From UBA4742 sp002403895 (lineage in GTDB: Bacteria > Actinomycetota > Acidimicrobiia > Acidimicrobiales > Acidimicrobilacustridaceae): a stretch of 64,000 nt of DNA. The stretch lies in the NCBI GenBank assembly GCA_036823295.1, contig DAISGD010000001.1, forward strand, positions 62,001-126,000. Reading direction: 5' to 3'. The notes under the pieces are model-generated. The model did not search any database. It was not told the origin of the DNA and saw nothing but the letters and a program-made list of their open reading frames with translations. This document shows positions 1 through 8,027 of the stretch, in pieces; within the stretch, counting starts at the first letter, position 1, and each line of letters starts with the position of its first letter. Position numbers and translations under genes: made by a program.

Positions 1-1
1 G

Positions 2-3000
2 TGGGCCGACCTGAACACGGGCACCGGCACCGCGTATGGGAACGAGTACCTCTCGCACTGGGCCCCCTCCAGCCCGGAGTACCTCTGGCTCAAGGCGGAC
101 CTCGCCGCCCATCCCTCGGGACTCAAGTTCGCCTTCTTCCACTACCCGCTCTACTCCGACCAGCCGAGCGAGAGCTCCGACACCTATCTCCAGGGCAACA
201 GCAGCCTGGAGGGCCTCCTCGCGTCGAAGGGCGTCAACCTCGCATTCAGCGGCCACGCGCACATCTACCAGCGCAACGCGGCCGCCGGCGGACAAGGCCG
301 CTTGAGCCTCCCGAGCTACGTGACCGGGGGCGGGGGCGCTCAGGCGCAGTCGACCGGGACCTGCAGTTCGAACGACAAGTACGCGATCGGCTGGTCCTAC
401 ACCACCAACCGAGGCACCGCGTGCGGCGCCGCTGCGGCGCCGACCTCGCCGGCACAGGTGTACCACTTCCTCAAGGTCACGATCTCGGGTTCGAAGGTTA
501 CGGTGACGCCGACCGACTCGGCCGGGCGGACCTTCGACGTCCAGACCTACACGTTCAACCCACTGCCCGACACCTATATCGACAGCGCTCCCCCGGCCGG
601 GACATCGAGCACAAGCGCCACCTTCTCGTTCCACGCGAACTCGGCAGCAGCGACGTTCACCTGCACGCTCGACGGCGGCACCCCGACGGCTTGCACGAGT
701 CCGACGGCCTACGCCGGCCTGACGGAGGGCTCGCACACCTTCTCCGTCTACGCGACGGTCGGCGGCGTCAAGGATCCGCTCCCGGCGACCTCCACCTGGA
801 CGGTCGACACCACACCCCCGAACGCCCCAGATGGCTTCGCCGCGACCGCAACGTCACCGTTCTCGGTGTCGCTGTCGTGGACTGCCGCAACTGACAACCT
901 CGGAGTGACGGGCTACGACGTGTTCCGCGACGGTGCAGTGCTCGCAACGATCGCTCCCGCCACCGGCTACACGGACACGAACGTGGCCGGGGGATCCAAC
1001 CACGTCTACGCGGTGCGAGCCCGGGACGTAGCGGGCAACGTCTCGTCGTCGACCGCCTCGATCTCGGTGACGACACCTCCACCTCCGGTGCCCGTCTTCG
1101 CGAACGGGTTCGAGTCGGGTGACCTGTCGGCTTGGACGACCAGTGGTGGGCTCGCGGTACAGGGCGCCGCTGTGCACGGGGGCGCGTTCGCGGCTGAGGG
1201 AAACACCACCAACGGCGCCACGTACGCGAAGAAGACCCTTCCGTCCACCTACTCGGATGCTTACGCACGTGTGTGGTACGAGGTCGTCGCGGGCCCGGAC
1301 CAGGTCAACCTGCTGCGTCTGCGCGACGCCACCGGGGCGTCGCTCGGGTATCTCTACCTCGCCGACACCGGGCAGCTCGCGTTCCACAACGACGCGACCG
1401 GTACGAACACACTGAGTGCCACCGCCCCGGCGCCCGGCTGGCATGCCCTCGAGCTCCGCCTGCTCGTCAACGGTCCCGCAGGTGCGGTCGAGGTCTGGCT
1501 CGACAACACGCGGATCGAAGACCTCTCCACGACGGCGGTCGACACCGGCACGAGCCCGGTCGCACAGCTTCAGATCGGCGAACTGCAGACCGCTCGCACC
1601 TACGACGTGGTGTTCGACGATGCCGCGTTCGGGACGAGCCGGCTCGGACCGGCAGCGGACACGACACCCCCGAGCCTGCCGACGAACGTGACGGCGACGG
1701 CGACCACGCCGTTCTCGGTGCAGGTGGACTGGACGCCGTCGACCGACGACAGCGGGGTCGCCGGCTACGACGTGTTCCGTGACGGGACATTCCTCGCGAA
1801 CGTCGGGACCTCGGTCGCGACCTACACCGACGGCACGGTTCTGGCATCGACGACGCACCAGTACGCGGTACAGGCCCGCGACGCGGCGGGGAACCTCTCG
1901 GCGCTCAGCGCTCCCGCGTCAGCCACGACTCCCCCGCCTCCGATCCCCCTGTTTGCGGACGGGTTCGAGTCGGGTGACCTGTCGGCTTGGACGAGCAGCG
2001 GTGGGCTGGTGGTCGAGTCGGCGGATGTGCACTCGGGTGGCTTCGCGGCAGAGGGGAACACCACCAACGGAGGCCAGTTCGCGAAGAAGACGCTGGCGGC
2101 GACATACGGTGACGCGTACGCGCGGGTGGACTTCGAGATGAAGAGCCAAGTCAGCCAGATGAACCTGCTGCGGATGCGGGATGGGGCGGGGAACTCGATC
2201 GGCTACGTGTACCTCACGGCTGGTGGGCAGCTCGGGTTCCACGACGACGCCACGGCGCTCAACACCATCAGCGTGACCACGCCGGGGGCCGGCTGGCATG
2301 CGCTCGAGCTGCATCTGGGGGTGAACGGGGTTTCGAGCGCCGTCGAGGTGTGGCTGGACGGGACCCTCGTCGCGGATCTCTCGGGTCCGGCGACGTTGGG
2401 GGCGAATCCGGTGGGGACCCTCCAGATCGGTGAGACCCAGTCGGGGCAGACCTATGACGTGGTCTTCGACGATGCCGCGTTCGGGACCAGCCGGCTCGGT
2501 CCGTCGGGGGACATCACGACGCCGAGCCTGCCGACGAACGTGACGGCGACGCCGACGTCACCGTTCTCGGTGCAGGTGGACTGGACCGCGTCGATCGACG
2601 ACGTCGGGGTGACGGGCTACGACGTGTTCCGTGACGGGACGCTGTTCGCGAGCCTCGGCAACGTGACTACCTACACGGACACAACCGTGCTGTCGTCATC
2701 CACGCATTGGTACGCAGTGCGGGCGCGTGATGCGGCGGGGAACCTGTCGACGTTGACGGCCCCAATGTCGGCGACCACTCCGGACGCCGCTCCGCCGTTG
2801 TTCGCGGACGGCTTCGAATCAGGCACGCTCGGCGCCTGGACGACGAGCGCGGGTCTCACGGTGCAGGGGACCGACGTCCGGTCCGGTGGGTACGCCGCCG
2901 AAGGCAACACGACGAACGGCAACACGTTCGCGAGGAAGACGCTGCCAGCCACCTACGCGGACGGGTACGCCCGGGTCGCCTTCGAGCTCAAGAGCCAGGC

Positions 3001-4201
3001 TGCGCAGGTCAACCTGTTGCGAATGCGAGACGCCGCCGGTGTCTCGATCGGTTACGTCTACCTCACCGGAACCGGGCAGCTCGCGTTCCACGACGACACG
3101 ACGAACCTCAACACGGTCAGCACCATGGTGCCGGGTGCCGGCTGGCATTCGGTCGAGCTGCACCTCGGAGTGAACGGGGCTTCGAGCACGGTCGAGGTGT
3201 GGCTGGACGGTGTTTCTGTCACCGCGCTCTCGGGGCCGACGACGCTCGGCATCGCCCCGATCGGCATCCTCCAGATCGGTGAGACCCAGACCGGGCGCAC
3301 CTACGACGTGGTCTTCGACGAGGTCGCGTTCGGCACCCAGCGCCTCGGACCCTTCGACACCAACCCCCCGACGGCCCCGGCGTCGCTTACGGCTACGGCG
3401 ACCTCGCCGTTCTCCGTGGATCTCTCGTGGGACCCGGCGATCGACAACATCGCCGTGACCGGCTACGACGTGTTCCGCAACGGCGTTCCGCTCGCCTCCC
3501 TGGCTGCGGTCACGACGTTCACCGACTACACGGCCTCGGCGTCAACGGCGTACACCTACACGGTCAAGGCGCGCGACGGCGTCGGCAACACCTCGACCCC
3601 CAGTGCGGACGCCGCCGTGACAACACCCGCGGCCCCGGTTCCCGTGTTCGCGGACGGCTTCGAATCAGGCACGCTCGGCGCCTGGACGACGAGCGCGGGT
3701 CTCACGGTGCAGGGGACCGACGTCCGGTCCGGTGGGTACGCCGCCGAAGGCAACACGACGAACGGCAACACGTTCGCGAGGAAGACGCTGCCAGCCACCT
3801 ACGCGGACGGGTACGCCCGGGTCGCCTTCGAGCTCAAGAGCCAGGCTGCGCAGGTCAACCTGTTGCGAATGCGAGACGCCGCCGGTGTCTCGATCGGTTA
3901 CGTCTACCTCACCGGAACCGGGCAGCTCGCGTTCCACGACGACACGACGAACCTCAACACGGTCAGCACCATGGTGCCGGGTGCCGGCTGGCATTCGGTC
4001 GAGCTGCACCTCGGAGTGAACGGGGCTTCGAGCACGGTCGAGGTGTGGCTGGACGGTGTTTCTGTCACCGCGCTGTCGGGGCCGACGACGCTCGGCACCG
4101 CCCCGATCGGGATCCTCCAGATCGGTGAGACCCAGACCGGGCGCACCTACGACGTGGTCTTCGATGACGCCGCCTTCGGAGACCAGCGCGTCGGTCAGTA
4201 A
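2..4201 (+). CDS. Secreted metallophosphoesterase with four FnIII + jelly-roll modules (5' end outside window)
   Basis: The reading frame enters from the left edge, so the start and signal peptide are missing; 1,399 residues are visible. The first ~190 residues are the C-terminal half of a calcineurin-like, purple-acid-phosphatase-type phosphoesterase: FHYPLYSDQ (~46-54) and GHAHIYQRN (~84-92) carry metal-ligand histidines. An Ig-like domain with paired cysteines follows (TFTCTLDGG, nt ~570-800). Then come four alternating units of a fibronectin-III domain (nt ~811, 1660, 2512, 3358) and a ~185-residue LamG-like jelly roll opening FA(N/D)GFESG (nt ~1087, 1951, 2800, 3646). The jelly rolls probably bind extracellular polymers (inference). 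No sorting signal or transmembrane segment is seen at the C-terminus, so the protein is probably released or retained non-covalently. The downstream gene is a shorter paralogue of the catalytic part. Jelly rolls 3 and 4 are nearly identical at DNA level. Confidence 0.85.
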   Translation, partial: WADLNTGTGTAYGNEYLSHWAPSSPEYLWLKADLAAHPSGLKFAFFHYPLYSDQPSESSDTYLQGNSSLEGLLASKGVNLAFSGHAHIYQRNAAAGGQGRLSLPSYVTGGGGAQAQSTGTCSSNDKYAIGWSYTTNRGTACGAAAAPTSPAQVYHFLKVTISGSKVTVTPTDSAGRTFDVQTYTFNPLPDTYIDSAPPAGTSSTSATFSFHANSAAATFTCTLDGGTPTACTSPTAYAGLTEGSHTFSVYATVGGVKDPLPATSTWTVDTTPPNAPDGFAATATSPFSVSLSWTAATDNLGVTGYDVFRDGAVLATIAPATGYTDTNVAGGSNHVYAVRARDVAGNVSSSTASISVTTPPPPVPVFANGFESGDLSAWTTSGGLAVQGAAVHGGAFAAEGNTTNGATYAKKTLPSTYSDAYARVWYEVVAGPDQVNLLRLRDATGASLGYLYLADTGQLAFHNDATGTNTLSATAPAPGWHALELRLLVNGPAGAVEVWLDNTRIEDLSTTAVDTGTSPVAQLQIGELQTARTYDVVFDDAAFGTSRLGPAADTTPPSLPTNVTATATTPFSVQVDWTPSTDDSGVAGYDVFRDGTFLANVGTSVATYTDGTVLASTTHQYAVQARDAAGNLSALSAPASATTPPPPIPLFADGFESGDLSAWTSSGGLVVESADVHSGGFAAEGNTTNGGQFAKKTLAATYGDAYARVDFEMKSQVSQMNLLRMRDGAGNSIGYVYLTAGGQLGFHDDATALNTISVTTPGAGWHALELHLGVNGVSSAVEVWLDGTLVADLSGPATLGANPVGTLQIGETQSGQTYDVVFDDAAFGTSRLGPSGDITTPSLPTNVTATPTSPFSVQVDWTASIDDVGVTGYDVFRDGTLFASLGNVTTYTDTTVLSSSTHWYAVRARDAAGNLSTLTAPMSATTPDAAPPLFADGFESGTLGAWTTSAGLTVQGTDVRSGGYAAEGNTTNGNTFARKTLPATYADGYARVAFELKSQAAQVNLLRMRDAAGVSIGYVYLTGTGQLAFHDDTTNLNTVSTMVPGAGWHSVELHLGVNGASSTVEVWLDGVSVTALSGPTTLGIAPIGILQIGETQTGRTYDVVFDEVAFGTQRLGPFDTNPPTAPASLTATATSPFSVDLSWDPAIDNIAVTGYDVFRNGVPLASLAAVTTFTDYTASASTAYTYTVKARDGVGNTSTPSADAAVTTPAAPVPVFADGFESGTLGAWTTSAGLTVQGTDVRSGGYAAEGNTTNGNTFARKTLPATYADGYARVAFELKSQAAQVNLLRMRDAAGVSIGYVYLTGTGQLAFHDDTTNLNTVSTMVPGAGWHSVELHLGVNGASSTVEVWLDGVSVTALSGPTTLGTAPIGILQIGETQTGRTYDVVFDDAAFGDQRVGQ
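2799..3319 (+). repeat. Long direct repeat, copy 1 (jelly-roll 3)
   Basis: This 521-bp segment recurs 846 bp downstream at 3645-4165. I see no mismatch over the first ~430 bp; the first differences are at 3229/4075, then at the codons around 3251 and 3265. The two other jelly-roll units of the same gene are only moderately similar, so this pair was duplicated or homogenised recently. Confidence 0.9.
3645..4165 (+). repeat. Long direct repeat, copy 2 (jelly-roll 4)
   Basis: Second copy of the segment at 2799-3319, in the same frame of the same gene. After 4165 the copies diverge: copy 1 encodes DEVAFGTQRLGP and copy 2 DDAAFGDQRVGQ followed by the stop codon. Confidence 0.9.
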
Positions 4202-4218
4202 AACTTCATCCACAACTC

Positions 4219-4247
4219 TTGACAATTGCTCCCCGGCGGCGTATTGC
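4219..4247 (+). promoter_or_regulatory. Possible promoter of the second phosphoesterase gene
   Basis: TTGACA at 4219-4224 and TATTGC at 4242-4247 are separated by 17 bases, in the 182-bp gap between the two phosphoesterase genes. The -10 is imperfect because it does not end in T. It would give a leader of about 130 nt, containing a G6AAC7 hairpin-like stretch (~4354-4368) just before the ribosome binding site. Confidence 0.3.
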
Positions 4248-4383
4248 GCCTATCAGGAGAGGTTCGACGCGATGGTGGCCGAGGTGCACGCCCGCCGGCG
4301 CAGCACGAGAACTCGCAACTCCACACTTCGGTTGGGAGTTGACAGACTTCTCCGGGGGGAACCCCCCCGAATCGGAGCTGCAG

Positions 4384-6054
4384 ATGAAGGCCACCAACGG
4401 CAGTTCATCCCGTTGCGTCGTGCCGATCGTCATCATCGCCGCTCTGACGGTCGCCTCGCTCACTGCTGCGAGCGCGGCACCTCTACCCCCGGGCGGGGGA
4501 GCGAGGGGACACGAGACCCGGCACCCTCGGAGCGGGTACGCGGTAAGGGCCACCGTCCCCTCCGTCGACATGAGCGGACTGCGGCCCGGGCAGTCGACCC
4601 CCGTCACCCCCGGGCCCGACGTCGTCCCACCCGGGACCACCGCGACCCCGGGGCTGGCGCCGCTCGCGCCGTTGACCCCCGGGTACTCGTCCGCTCTCCG
4701 GCGGTATCCCTATCTCACCGACGTCGTGAACTCGGCCTCCGGCACGGTTGGCTACGCCACAGTCAACTGGGCCACCGACCGGTCGGCCACGACCGGCTCC
4801 CTCGCCTGGGGGCCAATGGTGGCGGGTGCATGTACACCAAGCACGCAGGTCACGGCGACGCGCGCGGTGATCTCGGTGAACGCGGTCGGCCTCTACCAGT
4901 GGAAGGCCATGCTCACCCTGCAGCCCGACCGGCAATACTGCTACCGGCCGTCTCTGGGCTCCCTCGACCTGCTCGGCAGCGACGCCAGCCCGGTCTTCCG
5001 CACTCAGGTGGCCAGCAACTCGACGCAGTCCTTCTCGTTCGCGGTGCTCGGTGACTGGGGAAGTGCCGACTCCAGGTCGTCCAACCCCGACCAGGCGGCG
5101 GTCATGCGACTGATCGCCGCCAGCGGGGTGCGGTTCGCCCTCACCACCGGTGACAACGCCTACCCCGCGGGCAGCCAGAACAACTACGGCGACCTCGTGT
5201 CGACCGGGTCGAACCTGAGTGGGGTGTTCGGTCCGCAGTTCTGGACCGTCGCCGGCGCCTCGATCCCCATCTTCCCCGCGATCGGGAACCACGGCTTCCT
5301 CCGCGCCGAGGCCAACCACCCGCACCTGCTCAACTGGCCGCAGGATCGGGCGGTGGCGACGTCCAGCGGCCGATACCAGAAGGACACGTACTGCTGCCTG
5401 CTGGGTACCACCTCGCTGACGGCGCCGAGCACCTGGTACGCGTTCGACGCCGGTCCGGCCAGGATCTACGTCCTGGAGGCGGCGTGGTCCGACAGCAACG
5501 GCGGGGTGAACTCCAGCCCCTACCAGGTGGACGCCGCCTACCAGTGGCAGCCCACCAGCACGCAGTACCGGTGGCTCGAGAACGACCTCGCGGCCCATCC
5601 GACCAAGGTCAAGATGGTTGCCTTCCACTACCCGCTGTACTCGGATCAGCGGGCCGAGCCCTCGGACACCTTTCTCCAGGGACCCAACTCGTTGCAGGGC
5701 CTGCTCGACCGGTATGGCGTGCGGATCGCCTTCAACGGCCACGCCCACATCTACCAGCGCAACCTGCCCGACGCCGGGGGCATGGTCAGTTACATCACCG
5801 GCGGCGGCGGGGCCCGGCTCCAGTCGGTCCACGAACTGCCCTGCCTGGCGATCGACGCCTACGCCATCGGGTGGTCGAACACCAACGGCTCGGGCAACGC
5901 CTGCGGCAGCGCACCCAGGCCGACCTCGCCGGCGCAGGTGCTCCACTTCCTCAAGGTGACGGTGAACGGCTCCCGGCTGACTGTCGCTCCCACGAACTCG
6001 CGGGGCGAGACCTTCGACGTCCAGACCTACGACATCAGCGGCATCACCAAATGA
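4384..6054 (+). CDS. Secreted calcineurin-like phosphoesterase (purple acid phosphatase type)
   Basis: 556 residues. I chose ATG 4384 because GGAG lies 6 nt upstream and the product then opens with a clean signal peptide (basic N-terminus, VVPIVIIAALTVASL core, AASA before APLPP); the in-frame ATG at 4219 has neither. An N-terminal FnIII-like domain (~90-200) is followed by the complete metallophosphatase motif series: GDWGS, TTGDNAYPAG, IGNHGF, FHYPLYSDQ and GHAHIYQRN. All metal-binding blocks are present, so the enzyme should hydrolyse phosphate esters outside the cytoplasm; the substrate cannot be told. Its C-terminal region aligns closely with the start of the upstream protein (HIYQRN, YVTGGGGA/YITGGGGA, TSPAQVxHFLKVT), so the two arose by tandem duplication and one lacks, or gained, the modular tail. 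Confidence 0.85.
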   Translation: MKATNGSSSRCVVPIVIIAALTVASLTAASAAPLPPGGGARGHETRHPRSGYAVRATVPSVDMSGLRPGQSTPVTPGPDVVPPGTTATPGLAPLAPLTPGYSSALRRYPYLTDVVNSASGTVGYATVNWATDRSATTGSLAWGPMVAGACTPSTQVTATRAVISVNAVGLYQWKAMLTLQPDRQYCYRPSLGSLDLLGSDASPVFRTQVASNSTQSFSFAVLGDWGSADSRSSNPDQAAVMRLIAASGVRFALTTGDNAYPAGSQNNYGDLVSTGSNLSGVFGPQFWTVAGASIPIFPAIGNHGFLRAEANHPHLLNWPQDRAVATSSGRYQKDTYCCLLGTTSLTAPSTWYAFDAGPARIYVLEAAWSDSNGGVNSSPYQVDAAYQWQPTSTQYRWLENDLAAHPTKVKMVAFHYPLYSDQRAEPSDTFLQGPNSLQGLLDRYGVRIAFNGHAHIYQRNLPDAGGMVSYITGGGGARLQSVHELPCLAIDAYAIGWSNTNGSGNACGSAPRPTSPAQVLHFLKVTVNGSRLTVAPTNSRGETFDVQTYDISGITK

Positions 6055-6066
6055 CGCGTGGCCGGA

Positions 6067-6477
6067 TCATCTGGCGTTGGCCGGCGGGACCCCGGACTTC
6101 GTCGACTCGACCACCGAATCCACCGGCGGGACCCCGGACTTCGTCGACTCGACCACCGAATCCATGCGGGACAGGAAGTCGGGCTGGTCGAGCAGCACCC
6201 GAAGGCTGACGACCTGACGGGTGGTCGTCACCTCTTGGTCGTGGTCTGACCCGGAGCCCAGCTCGACCGCACGGACACCGGCGCGGTGGAGCAGTGACAG
6301 GCTCTCGGCGCTGGCCGCGAGCAACCGGCGAACCCGGCAGGTCGGACAGGTGTAGGACACCTCGCTGGCCACGTCTCCTATGCATACGACCGTTACGTCG
6401 GACGTGGAGAGAACGGCATGTCCACAATCGGGGCACGGAAGTGTCACCGTTATGATTGGGGGTTGACGTCGTGGCAT
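6067..6477 (-). CDS. Hypothetical zinc-ribbon protein with duplicated C-terminal 14-mer
   Basis: 136 residues; not assigned to a named family. Two CxxC pairs (CPDCGH at ~15-20, CPTCRV at ~44-49) form a probable zinc ribbon, followed by a helical segment and a C-terminal tail. ATG 6477 is preceded by AAAGGAT, a good ribosome binding site. The last ~32 residues contain DSVVESTKSGVPP twice, produced by a perfect 42-bp tandem duplication that keeps frame. The gene ends 12 bp from the convergent phosphoesterase gene and lies downstream of the AAA protein gene on the same strand. A role as regulator or metal-dependent adaptor is only a guess. Confidence 0.65.
   Translation of the reverse strand: MPRRQPPIITVTLPCPDCGHAVLSTSDVTVVCIGDVASEVSYTCPTCRVRRLLAASAESLSLLHRAGVRAVELGSGSDHDQEVTTTRQVVSLRVLLDQPDFLSRMDSVVESTKSGVPPVDSVVESTKSGVPPANAR
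6081..6164 (-). repeat. Perfect 42-bp tandem duplication inside a coding region
   Basis: 6081-6122 and 6123-6164 are identical, base for base. The unit is 14 codons long, so the frame is kept and the encoded peptide is repeated near the C-terminus of the zinc-ribbon protein. Confidence 0.95.
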
Positions 6478-6555
6478 GCAAGATCCTTTCTCAAGCTCCC
6501 TACCAGGCTAGCGGCCGCAACCCACCGGTCTATGCCACCTGGCGAGGCGCCCGAG

Positions 6556-7965
6556 CTACCTACTGCGGTACTGGGACCTGGTGCCGGCCGCTTCCTTGTT
6601 GAGACGCTTGGACAGGTGGAGCCCTTCGAGCACGAACTCCACCGCGCTGGCCTTGGCCGCCGATGATGCCGACTCGCCCACCAGTTGCTCAACTGGTTGG
6701 CCCAAGGCCGGCATCGAGTCGAACAGGCGTACGTAGTCCGCCGAGACCACGTCCTCACCGGCGCTGACCACCGCGTCGCCATCGAAGGCGTCGAGCACGT
6801 CGCGCAAGTTCTCGATAGCGAAGTGGTCCTTGAACACGGTGAGCACGGCCGCTCGCAGGAGGTGCTCGACGATCTGTTCGTCCCGACCCTCCTCCAGGGA
6901 TTCGATCTCGACCTTGCCCGCGGTGGACGACGCCAACGCCTCAAGATCGCTGACCCGCGGGACGACCTCACTCTCCCCGTGGAGGAGCGCCCGGCGGGTG
7001 GCGTTGGCTACCAGGGTCTCCAGGTTCGACACGGTGAGGCGCACCGACACCCCGGAACGCTGGTTGATGTGGGGGCTCTGGCGGGCCAGGTGGCTGAGCG
7101 TGGCCACGATCTCGGTCATGTACGTCGGGACCTCGACCTCGACACCGTCGGCCACCAGCGGAGTGGCTTCCTGGCGGGCGATGTCGACCTCGATGTCCAC
7201 CTCGAGCGGGTAGTGCGTGCGGATCTGGGCGCCGAAACGGTCCTTCAGCGGGGTGATGATGCGGCCCCGGTTCGTGTAGTCCTCGGGGTTGGCCGAGGCG
7301 AACAGCATGAGGTCGAGGGGGAGGCGGATCTTGTAGCCCCGCACCTGCACGTCACGCTCTTCCAACACGTTCAACAGGCCGACCTGGATGCGCTCAGCCA
7401 GATCGGGCAACTCGTTGATGGCGAAGATCCCTCGGTTGGTGCGGGGCACCAGGCCGTAGTGAAGGGTCAACTCGTCGGACAGGTAGCGGCCCTCGGCCAC
7501 CTTGATCGGGTCGACCTCACCGATCAGATCGGCGATCGAGGTGTCCGGCGTCGCCAGCTTCTCCCCGAAACGGCTGTCGCGGTGGACCCAGTCGATGGGG
7601 GTGTCTTCGCCCTGCTCGGCGAGGAGATCGCGGGCCTGACGGGAGACCGGGTGATACGGGTCGTCGTTGATCTCTGAGCCGGCGACGATAGGCATCCACT
7701 CGTCGAGCAGGCCCGTGAGCGAGCGGATCATCCGGGTCTTGGCCTGGCCCCGTTCACCCAGGAAGATCACGTCGTGGCCGGCCAGGAGCGCGTTCTCGAG
7801 CTGGGGCAGGACGGTGTCCTCGTACCCAAGGACTCGGGGGAACAGCACCTCGCGGGCACGGATGCGGGCGACGGCGTTGCGGCGGATCTCTTCCTTGACA
7901 GGCAGAGAGAACCACCCCGAGGTACGAAGTTGGGCGAGGGTGGTGATCGCGGGCTGATCAGACAT
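6556..7965 (-). CDS. MoxR/ChlI-like AAA+ ATPase
   Basis: 469 residues. AAA+ protein of the magnesium-chelatase-subunit-I/MoxR clade, annotated in many actinobacteria as 'magnesium chelatase'. The Walker A-like loop is GERGQAKTR (~70-78); the Walker B position reads GIFAINELPDL, with Asn where Asp is usual; sensor 1 is LFASANPEDYTNRGR. The conserved block RIQVGLLNVLEERDV is present. No chlorophyll genes are nearby, so a chaperone-like role loading a von Willebrand A partner is more likely than metal chelation. No VWA-domain gene is adjacent here. ATG 7965 has TAGCCT 6 nt upstream and no ribosome binding site, so the mRNA is probably leaderless. Confidence 0.85.
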   Translation of the reverse strand: MSDQPAITTLAQLRTSGWFSLPVKEEIRRNAVARIRAREVLFPRVLGYEDTVLPQLENALLAGHDVIFLGERGQAKTRMIRSLTGLLDEWMPIVAGSEINDDPYHPVSRQARDLLAEQGEDTPIDWVHRDSRFGEKLATPDTSIADLIGEVDPIKVAEGRYLSDELTLHYGLVPRTNRGIFAINELPDLAERIQVGLLNVLEERDVQVRGYKIRLPLDLMLFASANPEDYTNRGRIITPLKDRFGAQIRTHYPLEVDIEVDIARQEATPLVADGVEVEVPTYMTEIVATLSHLARQSPHINQRSGVSVRLTVSNLETLVANATRRALLHGESEVVPRVSDLEALASSTAGKVEIESLEEGRDEQIVEHLLRAAVLTVFKDHFAIENLRDVLDAFDGDAVVSAGEDVVSADYVRLFDSMPALGQPVEQLVGESASSAAKASAVEFVLEGLHLSKRLNKEAAGTRSQYRSR

Positions 7966-7971
7966 GGGGCG

Positions 7972-7977
7972 AGGCTA
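7972..7977 (-). promoter_or_regulatory. Leaderless -10 element of the AAA gene
   Basis: TAGCCT on the minus strand, 6 nt before ATG 7965, with no Shine-Dalgarno sequence. The expected transcription start coincides with the start codon. Confidence 0.5.
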
Positions 7978-8027
7978 CCGTCGCCGGCCCGATCACGGTC
8001 GGTCGAAGGGCCGACCGACCGGTCGAC

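Noticed and set aside
4219..4383. N-terminal extension of the second phosphoesterase from ATG 4219
   Set aside because: The extension is arginine-rich and not conserved in the paralogue, and it would bury the signal peptide; ATG 4384 has GGAG at 6 nt.
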